A stretch of 50,125 nucleotides of DNA, taken from contig JAPPJO010000171.1 in NCBI GenBank assembly GCA_028820325.1, forward strand, positions 1-50,125. Direction: 5' to 3'. The notes beneath the pieces were generated by a model that was not told where the DNA came from, searched no databases, and worked only from the letters and a program-made list of their open reading frames with translations. The position numbers and the translations under genes were made by a program. Shown here piece by piece: positions 35,160-43,214 of this stretch (positions are counted from its first letter, which is position 1; every line of letters starts with the position of its first letter). The DNA comes from Gammaproteobacteria bacterium (GTDB taxonomy: Bacteria; Gemmatimonadota; Gemmatimonadetes; Longimicrobiales; Gaopeijiaceae).

Positions 35160-36026
35160 CTACTCATGGGAATGGAATCCACGCCCGCTCTTGCGCCCCA
35201 GCCAGCCGGCCGCCACGTACTTGCGAAGCAGCGGGGCGGGACGGTAGCGGTCGTCGCCCAGCTCCCGGTGCAGTACTTCCAGGATGCCGAGACAGGTGTC
35301 GAGCCCGATCAGATCGGCCAGCGCAAGCGGTCCCATGGGATGATTCATCCCCATTCGCATGACCGCGTCGATCGCCTCCGCCTCGGCGACGCCCTCCGTG
35401 AGGGCGAAGATCGCCTCGTTGATCATCGGCATGAGGATGCGATTGGAGACGAAGCCCGGGAAGTCGTTCACCTCCACCGGGGTCTTGCCCAGGCGGGTCG
35501 CCAGTTCCACCACCGTCCGCACGGTCTCGTCGCTGGTCCGGAGTCCGCGCACCACCTCCACGAGGCGCATGACCGGCACGGGGTTCATGAAGTGCATGCC
35601 GATGACGCGGTCAGGGCGCGCCGTGCGGGCGCCCATCGTCGTGATGGAGATCGATGACGTGTTGGATGCCAGGATCGCGCCGGGCGGGGCGAGCCGGTCC
35701 AGCTCGGCGAAGAGGCGATACTTGAGCGAGGCGTCCTCGGGAGCCGCCTCAACGGCAAGTTCCGCGTCGGCAACGGCCCGGGCGAGGTCGTCGGTCGCCT
35801 GGATCCGGGCAAGCGCGGCGGTCTTCTCGTCCGCTTCAAGTCGACCCGACCGGAGTTGGCGGTCCATGTTGCGCGCGATGTTCGCCGTGCCCCGCGCGAG
35901 CGCTTCCTCCGCGATGTCGTAGAGGACCACTTCGAGCCCGGAAAGAGCTGCGATGTGGGCGATGCCGTTTCCCATCGTCCCGGACCCGATCACGGCAATG
36001 CGTCGCATGGGCTTCGTTTCCGCCAT
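35160..36026 (-). CDS. 3-hydroxybutyryl-CoA (3-hydroxyacyl-CoA) dehydrogenase
   Basis: This 288-residue NAD enzyme oxidises 3-hydroxyacyl-CoA to 3-ketoacyl-CoA, or runs in reverse. Marks are IAVIGSGTMGNGIAHIAALS (nucleotide fold), SNTSSISITTMGA, RVIGMHFMNPVPVMRLVEVV (catalytic His) and NDFPGFVSNRILMPMINEAI. The length matches the monofunctional Hbd/PaaH group. The ATG at 36026 has CCGGAG 8 bases upstream, just after the bioY stop. It acts with the neighbouring thiolase and acyl-CoA dehydrogenase. Confidence 0.95.
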   Translation of the reverse strand: MAETKPMRRIAVIGSGTMGNGIAHIAALSGLEVVLYDIAEEALARGTANIARNMDRQLRSGRLEADEKTAALARIQATDDLARAVADAELAVEAAPEDASLKYRLFAELDRLAPPGAILASNTSSISITTMGARTARPDRVIGMHFMNPVPVMRLVEVVRGLRTSDETVRTVVELATRLGKTPVEVNDFPGFVSNRILMPMINEAIFALTEGVAEAEAIDAVMRMGMNHPMGPLALADLIGLDTCLGILEVLHRELGDDRYRPAPLLRKYVAAGWLGRKSGRGFHSHE

Positions 36027-36042
36027 CAGGATGCTCCGGGAG

Positions 36043-36630
36043 TCAGCGATCGTCGCGAGCCCGGGACCTCAGCCGGAGTGCGATCGCCATGGCCAGCAGC
36101 AGTTCGATCGAGTCGCCGAGCGCGAAGGGCAGCACGGCGTTGCGGAATACCGCCGTGGGAGCGGCGCCGGTGAGCAGGGCCAACTGGGTCGCGCCCGCCA
36201 GGTAGATGACCAGAAGTCCCGCCACCAGCGCCAACAGGATGCGCGGGGCGCCCGCGTCCCGGGGGCCGGCCAGCCATCCGCAGAGGCCGGAAGCCAGGGG
36301 AAAGGCGAGGATGAAGCCGCCCGTTGGGCCGACGAGGGCCGCCGGCCCGGCCGGGATCGCGGCGAACACCGGTGCGCCGCCCACGCCGAGCAGGACGTAG
36401 GCGGCCATGCTGGCGGCTCCCGCCGATGGCCCCAGCACGAGGCCCGACAGGAGCACGAAGAGCGGCTGCAGCGTCATCGGGACCGGCGTCCAGGGCACCG
36501 GCACCGCCACGTAGGCGCCCGCGGTGGTGAGCAGGACGAAGAGCGCCGCGGTCAGCGTCCGCCGACCGCTGGCGAGCGACGCCATGCGTACCAGAATTCC
36601 CTGTCCCTGGCTCAACTCTACAGTCCGCAT
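36043..36630 (-). CDS. bioY: Biotin transporter substrate-binding subunit BioY
   Basis: This 195-residue integral membrane protein with about six hydrophobic segments is the substrate-binding (S) component of the biotin ECF transporter. Marks are VPVPWTPVPMTLQPLFVLLS, GPSAGAASMAAYVLLGVGGA, VGPTGGFILAFPLASGL and VLPFALGDSIELLLAM. A GGAGG site lies 7 bases before the ATG. No EcfA or EcfT genes lie next to it, so it works alone or with units encoded elsewhere. It sits between the thiolase and hydroxyacyl-CoA dehydrogenase genes. No BirA box was seen in the upstream gap. Confidence 0.93.
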   Translation of the reverse strand: MRTVELSQGQGILVRMASLASGRRTLTAALFVLLTTAGAYVAVPVPWTPVPMTLQPLFVLLSGLVLGPSAGAASMAAYVLLGVGGAPVFAAIPAGPAALVGPTGGFILAFPLASGLCGWLAGPRDAGAPRILLALVAGLLVIYLAGATQLALLTGAAPTAVFRNAVLPFALGDSIELLLAMAIALRLRSRARDDR

Positions 36631-36740
36631 CCTGACCCTCCCCGTGTTTGTGCTATGTCAGCAGGTTTCGTGCCGCCTCCCGGATCCCCGCGGGTCGGAG
36701 GATGGGCGGGGCCGACCTTCCGCACCCGGTGCTCGCGCGG

Positions 36741-37952
36741 TCACGCACGCTCCACCGCGAGCGCGACTGCGTTGCCGCCCCCGAGGCAGAGGGTGGCGAG
36801 ACCCGTTGCGGCATCCCGGTCCTCCATCGCATGCACGAGCGTGACCAGGATGCGGGCGCCGGAAGCGCCGATGGGGTGGCCCAGCGCGACGGCGCCGCCG
36901 TTCACGTTTACCCGGTCCGCGTTCAGGCCCAGGGCGTCGATGTCCGCGAGCGCCTGAACCGCAAATGCCTCGTTGATCTCCACGAGATCGTAGTCGTCCG
37001 CCGCCTTGCCCGCTGCTTCCATCACCTTGCGCACGGCGAAGATGGGCGCGAAGAAGAGGTCGCGCGGTTCCGTGCCCGCCGAAGCGTAGGCGGTGACGCG
37101 GGCGGCCACCGGCAGGCCGTGTGCCCGGGCGAATTCCATGGAGGCGACCACCAGGGCGGCACCGCCGTCGTTCAACCCCGGCGCGTTTCCGGCGGTGACC
37201 ACCAGCTCATCGACGTCGTCCGGAGCGTCGCGGGCGAAGGCGGGACGCAGCCTGGCAAGCGCCTCCAGTGAAGTGGCGCGCCGGGGTCCCTCGTCGGTGT
37301 CGACCACGGTCGCGCCCCGGCGGGCCGGTACCTCCACCGGCACGATCTCGCGCCTAAATCGTCCTCCGTCGATGGCGTCCACCGCCTTGCGGTGCGACCC
37401 CAGCGCGAACTCGTCGGCCCTCTCCCGCGTGATGCCCGCCCGCGTCGCCGTGTATTCCGCATGACCACCCATGTGGCGGCCCTCGAAGGAACACCAGAGA
37501 CCGTCGTGAATGAGGCCGTCGCTGACCTCCTGATCTCCGAACTTCACGCCCCCGCGGTGCCCGCGCAGATAGTAGGGCACGTTGGACATCGACTCGAAGC
37601 CGCCCGCCACGACGGCGCGCGCGTCTCCCGCCCGGATCGCCTGGGCCGCCAGCATCACCGCCTTCAGTCCGGAGCCGCACACCTTGTTCACGGTGACGGA
37701 GGGGATGGTCGCGGGCAGGCCGGCGTTCACCGCGGCCTGGCGGGCGGGCGCCTGCCCTTCTCCGGCCGAAACCACGTTGCCCATGAGCACCTCGTCGATG
37801 GCGGACGGCTCGACGCCGGAGCGTTCCACCGCCGCGCGCACGGCGACGGCTCCGAGCGCGGGTCCGGGCAACGGGGAGAGACCGCCCAGAAAACGGCCGA
37901 TGGGGGTGCGGGCGGATCCAAGGATGACGGGGATGCGGGATTCGTCGTTCAT
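36741..37952 (-). CDS. Acetyl-CoA acetyltransferase (thiolase)
   Basis: This 403-residue thiolase joins two acetyl-CoA or cleaves a 3-ketoacyl-CoA. The nucleophilic Cys92 is in VTVNKVCGSGLKAVMLAAQA. The C-terminal active site is NGGAVALGHPIGASGARI (catalytic His) and CLGGGNAVAL (second Cys). The ATG at 37952 was chosen because the family starts just before RIPVILGSARTPIGRF; the upstream extension is unrelated. The gene leads a set with bioY, hydroxyacyl-CoA dehydrogenase and acyl-CoA dehydrogenase. Confidence 0.95.
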   Translation of the reverse strand: MNDESRIPVILGSARTPIGRFLGGLSPLPGPALGAVAVRAAVERSGVEPSAIDEVLMGNVVSAGEGQAPARQAAVNAGLPATIPSVTVNKVCGSGLKAVMLAAQAIRAGDARAVVAGGFESMSNVPYYLRGHRGGVKFGDQEVSDGLIHDGLWCSFEGRHMGGHAEYTATRAGITRERADEFALGSHRKAVDAIDGGRFRREIVPVEVPARRGATVVDTDEGPRRATSLEALARLRPAFARDAPDDVDELVVTAGNAPGLNDGGAALVVASMEFARAHGLPVAARVTAYASAGTEPRDLFFAPIFAVRKVMEAAGKAADDYDLVEINEAFAVQALADIDALGLNADRVNVNGGAVALGHPIGASGARILVTLVHAMEDRDAATGLATLCLGGGNAVALAVERA

Positions 37953-38056
37953 GTAGGTCCCATGCGGGCTCGGACGGAGAGGCCGATTCCGCGAAGAGTC
38001 GACGGCTGGCAATAAAGGCCCGGTGTATCACGGAACTGCGAAGGCAGCTCTTAAAT

Positions 38057-38875
38057 CTAGATCAATCCGTCGACCGGGTCACGCCCTTCCGGACCGACGA
38101 GGAGTTCGTGGAGCGCCCGAAGGTCGCGGACTCCCTTCCGCTCCGTCTCCTCCAGAAGATGTTTCAGGATCTCGGCCGCGGCGCGCGCGTCGCCCAGGGC
38201 GCGGTGACGCCCGTGCACCTCGATGCCGAAGCGGCCGCACAGGGCGTCGAGATGATGGCGCCGCTGTGATGCCAGCAGCCGGCGCGACAGTTGCTCGGTG
38301 CATAGCCGCTGCACGCGCGGAGCGTCCCCGAGCGCCTCGCGCAACTGCCCGCCGACGAAAGCCCAGTCGTGGTCGGCGTTGTGGGCTGCGAAGACGCGGT
38401 GCTCGAGCCGCCTCCGGATCTCGCCGGCGATGTCGCGGAACCGGGGCGCCGCAGCCACCCTGGTTGCGCTGATGCCGGTCAGGCGGGTTACCGAAGCGCC
38501 GATCGCTCGCTGCGGGTTGACGAGACTCTGGAACTCGCGGGTCACGACGCCTTCGCGCAGTTCAACGATGGCCAGCTCGATGATGCGGTGGCCTTCCTGG
38601 TAGGCGCCTCCGGTCGTCTCCACATCCACCACCGCGTAGTCCAGAAAGCCGAGCGACGAACGCACCCCGGCCAGGCCCGGGGTCAACTGCCAGCGGCCCT
38701 CCGGATCCAGGCGAAACCTGGGATCGGGCCCCAGCAGCGACGCGATCAGCGCGGGCGACTCCTGCCCGAACGCGCGCAGCCGGCTCGCCCGCCGGGCGAG
38801 CTCGTCCGGGTGAAGGGGACCGTCGCCGAGCAGCCCTGCGATCGTCTCGACCCATGATCCCCGCGCCGCGCTCAT
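38057..38875 (-). CDS. DnaQ-like 3'-5' exonuclease with N-terminal winged-helix-like region
   Basis: This is a 272-residue protein. Residues 1-75 look like a small winged-helix domain (LLGDGPLHPDELARRASRL, GRWQLTPG). Residues 78-245 are a DEDDh exonuclease: Exo I YAVVDVETTGG, Exo II HNADHDWAFVGGQL and Exo III HRALGDARAAAEIL. All metal-binding acidic residues and the His are present. This resembles the epsilon-like domain of PolC and stand-alone DnaQ paralogues. Its ATG overlaps the rsmA stop (ATGA). A proofreading or DNA/RNA trimming role is likely; the partner is unknown. Confidence 0.9.
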   Translation of the reverse strand: MSAARGSWVETIAGLLGDGPLHPDELARRASRLRAFGQESPALIASLLGPDPRFRLDPEGRWQLTPGLAGVRSSLGFLDYAVVDVETTGGAYQEGHRIIELAIVELREGVVTREFQSLVNPQRAIGASVTRLTGISATRVAAAPRFRDIAGEIRRRLEHRVFAAHNADHDWAFVGGQLREALGDAPRVQRLCTEQLSRRLLASQRRHHLDALCGRFGIEVHGRHRALGDARAAAEILKHLLEETERKGVRDLRALHELLVGPEGRDPVDGLI

Positions 38876-39669
38876 GTCCGCTCCAACATCTTCGCCAGCC
38901 GGACGAAGTCTTCGGGGGCGAAGGTCTCGGGGCGGCGCGTCAGGTCCAGCCCGCTGCGCGTCTCCACTTGCGCCACCTCCCGGCGGCTCAGGCGATAGGC
39001 CGGATCGTCCCGGAGAATCCGCTGAAACTGCTTGCGGCGGCGCTGAAAGGCCGCACGGGTGAGGACGCGCACGGCCTTCTCCCGCGCGGCGGAAATCCGG
39101 GGTGGGTGAAAGGGCCGAATGCGCACGACCACGGAGTCGACCCGCGGGACGGGGCGAAAGGCCGTCCGCCGCACGCGCAGGACGCGCTCCACGCGCGCCA
39201 CCACCCGGACCCCCACCGACAGCGCCCCGTAGGTGCGGGAGCCCGGAGCCGCCAGCATGCGCTCACCGACTTCCTTCTGCACCATGACGACGATCTCGGC
39301 CGGCCGCGGGCGTTCGAGAAGCCGAAAGACGATCGGTGAAGTGCGGTTGTAGGGAATGTTGCCGATCACCTTGAGCGCGGAGACGTCTTCGGCCAGCGCC
39401 GCGATGTCGGTGTCGAGGATGTCCCCCTGCACGAGGGTCACCTGCGGGTGCCCCTCCAGTTCCTGCGCGAGGCGGTCGGCCAGCTCGCGGTCGAGCTCCA
39501 CGAGCACGAGGCGGCGCGGCAGATCGACGAGATGGCGGGTGAGCGCGCCGGTCCCGGGCCCGATCTCCAGCACCTCGTCGCTCGCCTGCACGTCGAGCGC
39601 CCTGACGATGGCCCGCTGCAGGTTGGGGTCCACCAGGAAGTTCTGGCCGAGGGAACGCTTCGGCCGCAC
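38872..39669 (-). CDS. rsmA: 16S rRNA dimethyladenosine transferase RsmA (KsgA)
   Basis: This 265-residue enzyme dimethylates two adjacent adenines in the 3' hairpin of 16S rRNA. Marks are KRSLGQNFLVDPNLQRAIV, VLEIGPGTGALTRHL (SAM site), VLVELDRELADRL, VIGNIPYNRTSPIVFRLLE (catalytic NIPY) and AAFQRRRKQFQRIL. It starts 3 bases after the SpoIIE-like phosphatase gene and overlaps the exonuclease start. Confidence 0.97.
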   Translation of the reverse strand: MRPKRSLGQNFLVDPNLQRAIVRALDVQASDEVLEIGPGTGALTRHLVDLPRRLVLVELDRELADRLAQELEGHPQVTLVQGDILDTDIAALAEDVSALKVIGNIPYNRTSPIVFRLLERPRPAEIVVMVQKEVGERMLAAPGSRTYGALSVGVRVVARVERVLRVRRTAFRPVPRVDSVVVRIRPFHPPRISAAREKAVRVLTRAAFQRRRKQFQRILRDDPAYRLSRREVAQVETRSGLDLTRRPETFAPEDFVRLAKMLERT

Positions 39670-39672
39670 GTC

Positions 39673-41235
39673 TCAGAGCCTCAGGGCGAGGGCGGTGCGG
39701 TCGTCGGCGGGTATCGCGCGCGTCGGTTCGGCGGCAAGCCGGAAGAGCGACTCGACGATGGCAGCCGGACCCCGGTCGACCTGCTTCCGCGCCTCCGCAA
39801 GCACCGCCTCCTCGCCGCTGCGCGAACCGCTGGTGGCCAGCGAGTCCGAGAGGCCGTCGGTGAACAGAAACAGCAGATCCTCTCCCGCGACCCAGGGCAC
39901 GCTGGCTTCGGAATAGGAACCGGGCCCGGCGATCCCGACCGGTGGGTCGGTGGCCGCCAGCCGCCGCTCCCTCGTGCCCCGCCGGAAGGCGAAGGCGTGT
40001 GGGTGGCCCGCATTGGAATACACCAGTTCGCCCGCGGCGGGATCCAGCACGCCGTAGAACAGGGTGAGGAACATCTCGGTGGTCTCGAGCTCGTCGCGCA
40101 GCGCGTCGTCCACGTGGCGGAGCACCTCCGCCGGACTCTCCGTCTCGCCCGCGAAGATGGATGCGGCCGAAAGGGCCAGCGCCATGATGAGGGCCGCGGG
40201 GAAGCCGTGGCTCGACACGTCGCCGATCATGACGCCGAGCCGGCCGCCGGAGAGCTTGATGAAGTGGTAGAAGTCGCCCCCCACCTGCTCCGCCGGCTGC
40301 ACCTCCGCGGCTACCTGGCTCAGCCCCAGCTGATCGACCGGCTGAAGCAGCCGCATCTGAAGGTTGTGGGCCAGCTCCATCTCGTGCGCCATTCGGTCCC
40401 GCGCCCGGCTCTCGCGAAAGAGCCGATGATTCTCGAGCGCCGCGCCGATCTGGCTGGCGATGGCGGTCAGCAGCTTGCGGTCCCCGGCCGAGAAGGTGCC
40501 GCTTCCCCTGCGCCCGAACAGGTTGATGACACCGACCGTGCGCGCCTGCCCCGCCTGCGGCGCGTACTGGATGGGCACCAGGAGGGCCGATTCGGAGCGC
40601 AGGTTGGGGGCGGTCGTTGGATGCCGGCTGTCGTCGCCGGTGCTGATGATCGCCTCCCGCTCCCGGAACACCCGCGCGGTGAGCATTTCCCCCGCGGGAT
40701 CGAGCGGCCCCTCCAGTCCGGCGATTCCTTCGGCCGCGACCTGGTGCAGCAGTCCGTCCCCGGCATCGTAGACCCACAGCGACCCGCGGCGGGCTCCCAG
40801 AACGTCGCATACCTCGTTGAGGATGACTCGTGCGGCCTCTCCGAGCTCCAGGATCGAACCCAGGATCTCGCTGATCGAGTAAAGCAGGTTGATTTCCTCG
40901 TAGCGCGCGGACAACTCGCCGCTGAGGAAGCTGATTTCCTGTTCCGAATCCAGGACCCGGATCAGCTGCGAGCAGACGAGATCGGCGGCCGGCGCCAGGG
41001 TCGGATCAGCGGGACGGATTTCAAGCTCCAGGCTACGGCCCTCGCGGGTGCTCAGTCGCCGCGTCAGGGCCTCGTCCTGCTCGCTGGCCGGCAGGTCGGT
41101 CCCGGATTCCTCCGGATACATGCGGCGACCGGAGACCAGATCGCGCACGCTCAGCCGCCACGGGAAGCTCCCGGCAAACTCGTCCAGCGTTGCGCGGGCC
41201 GGCTGAGGCAGCCGCGAAGGTCCGGGCTCGCTCAT
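39673..41235 (-). CDS. GAF-SpoIIE/PP2C serine phosphatase, RsbU-like
   Basis: The 520-residue protein has an N-terminal 120-residue region of no clear family, then a GAF domain (about 120-285; SISEILGSILELGEAARVIL, GVINLFGRRGSGTFSAGDRK), a short coiled linker and a SpoIIE/PP2C-type phosphatase domain (about 310-520; GGDFYHFIKLSGGRLGVMIG, NAGHPHAFAFRRG, LLFLFTDGLSDSLA, DDRTALAL). Metal-binding Asp residues sit in GDFYHF, GDVSSHG, TDGLSD and DDRT. It probably dephosphorylates the adjacent STAS protein in response to a ligand or stress sensed by the GAF domain. Its ATG overlaps the RsbW-like stop (ATGA). Confidence 0.93.
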   Translation of the reverse strand: MSEPGPSRLPQPARATLDEFAGSFPWRLSVRDLVSGRRMYPEESGTDLPASEQDEALTRRLSTREGRSLELEIRPADPTLAPAADLVCSQLIRVLDSEQEISFLSGELSARYEEINLLYSISEILGSILELGEAARVILNEVCDVLGARRGSLWVYDAGDGLLHQVAAEGIAGLEGPLDPAGEMLTARVFREREAIISTGDDSRHPTTAPNLRSESALLVPIQYAPQAGQARTVGVINLFGRRGSGTFSAGDRKLLTAIASQIGAALENHRLFRESRARDRMAHEMELAHNLQMRLLQPVDQLGLSQVAAEVQPAEQVGGDFYHFIKLSGGRLGVMIGDVSSHGFPAALIMALALSAASIFAGETESPAEVLRHVDDALRDELETTEMFLTLFYGVLDPAAGELVYSNAGHPHAFAFRRGTRERRLAATDPPVGIAGPGSYSEASVPWVAGEDLLFLFTDGLSDSLATSGSRSGEEAVLAEARKQVDRGPAAIVESLFRLAAEPTRAIPADDRTALALRL

Positions 41236-41663
41236 TCGCGTCGTACCTGATCGCGTCTCAGCAGCAGGGTGACGGAGTTGCCCCGCTCGTTGAAGGAGAC
41301 CTCGTCCAGCAGTTTGCGCATCAGGAAGATCCCGCGTCCGTCGGGCTTCAGGAGCCTCTCGGGGGTGGTCGGATCCGGGATGTCCTCGTAGTCGAAACCC
41401 GGTCCTTCATCCGTTACCCGGGTGATGATGGCCTTGGCCGTGATCGTCAGTTCCACGCGCACGCGCTTCGACCGATCGGCGCCGTTGCCATACAGCATCG
41501 CGTTGGAGAGCGCTTCCGCAAGCGCCACGCGAAGATTCATGCGGACGCGGCTGGCCCTTCGCTCGAGCTCGATGATGCGATGGCAGCGCGCGACCACCTT
41601 CTCGACGGCGTCCTCGATGCGGAGGACGTCGCTCGGGAGGTGGAAGATCAACTCCGGATCCAT
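41232..41663 (-). CDS. Anti-sigma-type serine kinase, RsbW-like
   Basis: This 143-residue GHKL kinase resembles RsbW/SpoIIAB. The N-box is ALAEALSNAMLYGNG, the G1 box is DEGPGFDYEDI, and the G2-like segment is GRGIFLMRKLLDEVSF. Such kinases bind a sigma factor and phosphorylate a STAS antagonist. Here the STAS protein is the gene before it and the phosphatase the gene after, so the switch is complete except for the sigma factor or target. The cognate sigma factor is not in this window. Confidence 0.93.
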   Translation of the reverse strand: MDPELIFHLPSDVLRIEDAVEKVVARCHRIIELERRASRVRMNLRVALAEALSNAMLYGNGADRSKRVRVELTITAKAIITRVTDEGPGFDYEDIPDPTTPERLLKPDGRGIFLMRKLLDEVSFNERGNSVTLLLRRDQVRRE

Positions 41664-41699
41664 GGGCCGCCGCTGGGCATGGAGCCTCTCGAACGAAAC

Positions 41700-42032
41700 T
41701 CAGCCGTCCCGGAGGCCCTCTTCGCGGGAATCCACGATGGTGAAAAGGGTGTCGAGCTTGGTGAGCTGGAAGAGGGTGCGCAGGTCATCGTTGAGCGCGG
41801 CCAGCCGGAGTTCCCCACCCTGCTCCCGCACCTTCTTGGACAGGGACACCAGCACCCCAAGTCCGGACGAGTCGATGTAGCCGGTTTCGGCAAAGTCGAC
41901 AAGGAACTCCCGGTCCCCGGTCCGCAGCCGCTCGAGCACGACGTGTTTGAGCTCCTGGCGGTTCGCAACGATGAGGTGTCCGGTTACGCTGATGATGGTG
42001 ATCGCGCCGGATTGTTCTACGATGAAGGGCAT
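41700..42032 (-). CDS. STAS-domain anti-anti-sigma factor, RsbV-like
   Basis: The 110-residue protein is a single STAS domain. The phosphorylatable Ser is in VDFAETGYIDSSGLGVLVSL, the hallmark of SpoIIAA/RsbV. The N-terminus (IVEQSGAITIISVTGHLIVA) matches the family start. It should be phosphorylated by the RsbW-like kinase and reactivated by the SpoIIE-like phosphatase. It is the first gene of the three, after a 133-base gap that I find empty of genes and that may carry the promoter. Confidence 0.93.
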   Translation of the reverse strand: MPFIVEQSGAITIISVTGHLIVANRQELKHVVLERLRTGDREFLVDFAETGYIDSSGLGVLVSLSKKVREQGGELRLAALNDDLRTLFQLTKLDTLFTIVDSREEGLRDG

Positions 42033-42165
42033 GCCGGGCTCCGCGTTTTTCTGATGGAATCCGCGCTGGATCCGCCGACGGCGTGGAAGGTCGGGCGAAG
42101 TGCGGGGCAGTTTACTTGAAGGCGGCGGGGGCGGGCAAGGCGCTCCGCACGGCGGGCCGGCGCCA

Positions 42166-42684
42166 TCACTCCTCCGCCCTCCGCTGGTTCTCGAGTTTCC
42201 GGCGGATCCCGCGGGCCACGAGGGGCGAGACGAACCTGGAGATATCCCCGCCCAGGACGGCGACTTCGCGAACCAGAGAAGAGGAAAGGAACGCGTACGA
42301 CACGTCGGGCATGAGGAAGAGGGTCTCAGCACCGGGCCACAGCTGGCGATTCATCTGGGCCATCTGGAATTCGTACTCGAAGTCCGACACCGCCCGAAGG
42401 CCGCGAATCATGAAGCGTGCCCCGCGGGCGCGCGCAAAGTCCACCAGCAGGCCCTCGAAGGAAGTGCATTCCACGCGCGCCTCATCCTGAAACACTTCCT
42501 GCAGGAGGCGCACCCGTTCTTCAACGCTGAACAACTGGCGCTTGGACTGGGTCGAGCTGTGCGCCACCGCGACCACGACCCGGTCGGCGACGCACAGCGT
42601 GCGCTGGACGATGTCCTCGTGACCGAGCGTGACGGGATCGAACGACCCCGGATAGATGGCGACCAGGTTCCCGGCACCGCTCAT
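42166..42684 (-). CDS. coaD: Phosphopantetheine adenylyltransferase
   Basis: This 172-residue enzyme makes dephospho-CoA from 4'-phosphopantetheine and ATP. Marks are AIYPGSFDPVTLGHEDIV (HxGH-type nucleotidyl-transfer site), FMIRGLRAVSDFEYEFQMA and YAFLSSSLVREVAVLGGDIS. It overlaps rsmD by four bases (ATGA), a gene order common in many bacteria. Confidence 0.97.
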   Translation of the reverse strand: MSGAGNLVAIYPGSFDPVTLGHEDIVQRTLCVADRVVVAVAHSSTQSKRQLFSVEERVRLLQEVFQDEARVECTSFEGLLVDFARARGARFMIRGLRAVSDFEYEFQMAQMNRQLWPGAETLFLMPDVSYAFLSSSLVREVAVLGGDISRFVSPLVARGIRRKLENQRRAEE

Positions 42685-43214
42685 GCCTCAGCCTCCGCGA
42701 TGGTCAGCGTGGTGTCTCCGTACACTCTTTGGCGCAGCCGAAGCCCGGGACAACCGGGCAGCTCTTCCCGGGAACGATGCTCCACCCACAGGACGCCCGC
42801 AAACGGACGCTCGCCGTAGAGGTCGAGGAGGCGCCCCGCCAGCCCGCGTCCGTAGGGGGGATCGGCCAGCGCCAGATCGACCTCTTCCCGCTGCATGCGC
42901 TTCGTGTACCCCAGGGCGTCGGCGCGCACCACGCGTGTAAGGGTCCCGACGCCCAGCAGCTCGATGTTGGCCCGCAGAACCCGGAGCGCGCGCCGCGAGA
43001 GATCCACGAAGGTCACCTGGCTGGCGCCCCGACTCAGCGCCTCGAGCCCGAGCGCGCCCGAGCCCGCGAACAGATCCACTACCACAGCCCCTTCCAGGTC
43101 GGCGCCGAGCGCCGCCATCCAGGCCTCGCGCACCCGGTCGGAGGTCGGGCGCACGTTCCGGCCGCGCAGCGGCTTCAACCGGTGGCCGCGCCAGCGTCCG
43201 GCGATGATTCTCAC
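42681..43214 (-). CDS. rsmD: 16S rRNA (guanine(966)-N2)-methyltransferase
   Basis: This 177-residue enzyme methylates G966 of 16S rRNA. Marks are MRIIAGRWRGHRL, RPTSDRVREAWMAAL, VVVDLFAGSGALGLEALSRG (SAM site) and LALADPPYGRGLAGRLLD (catalytic DPPY). The start overlaps the recJ stop and the stop overlaps the coaD start, so recJ-rsmD-coaD are one coupled unit. Confidence 0.96.
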   Translation of the reverse strand: MRIIAGRWRGHRLKPLRGRNVRPTSDRVREAWMAALGADLEGAVVVDLFAGSGALGLEALSRGASQVTFVDLSRRALRVLRANIELLGVGTLTRVVRADALGYTKRMQREEVDLALADPPYGRGLAGRLLDLYGERPFAGVLWVEHRSREELPGCPGLRLRQRVYGDTTLTIAEAEA

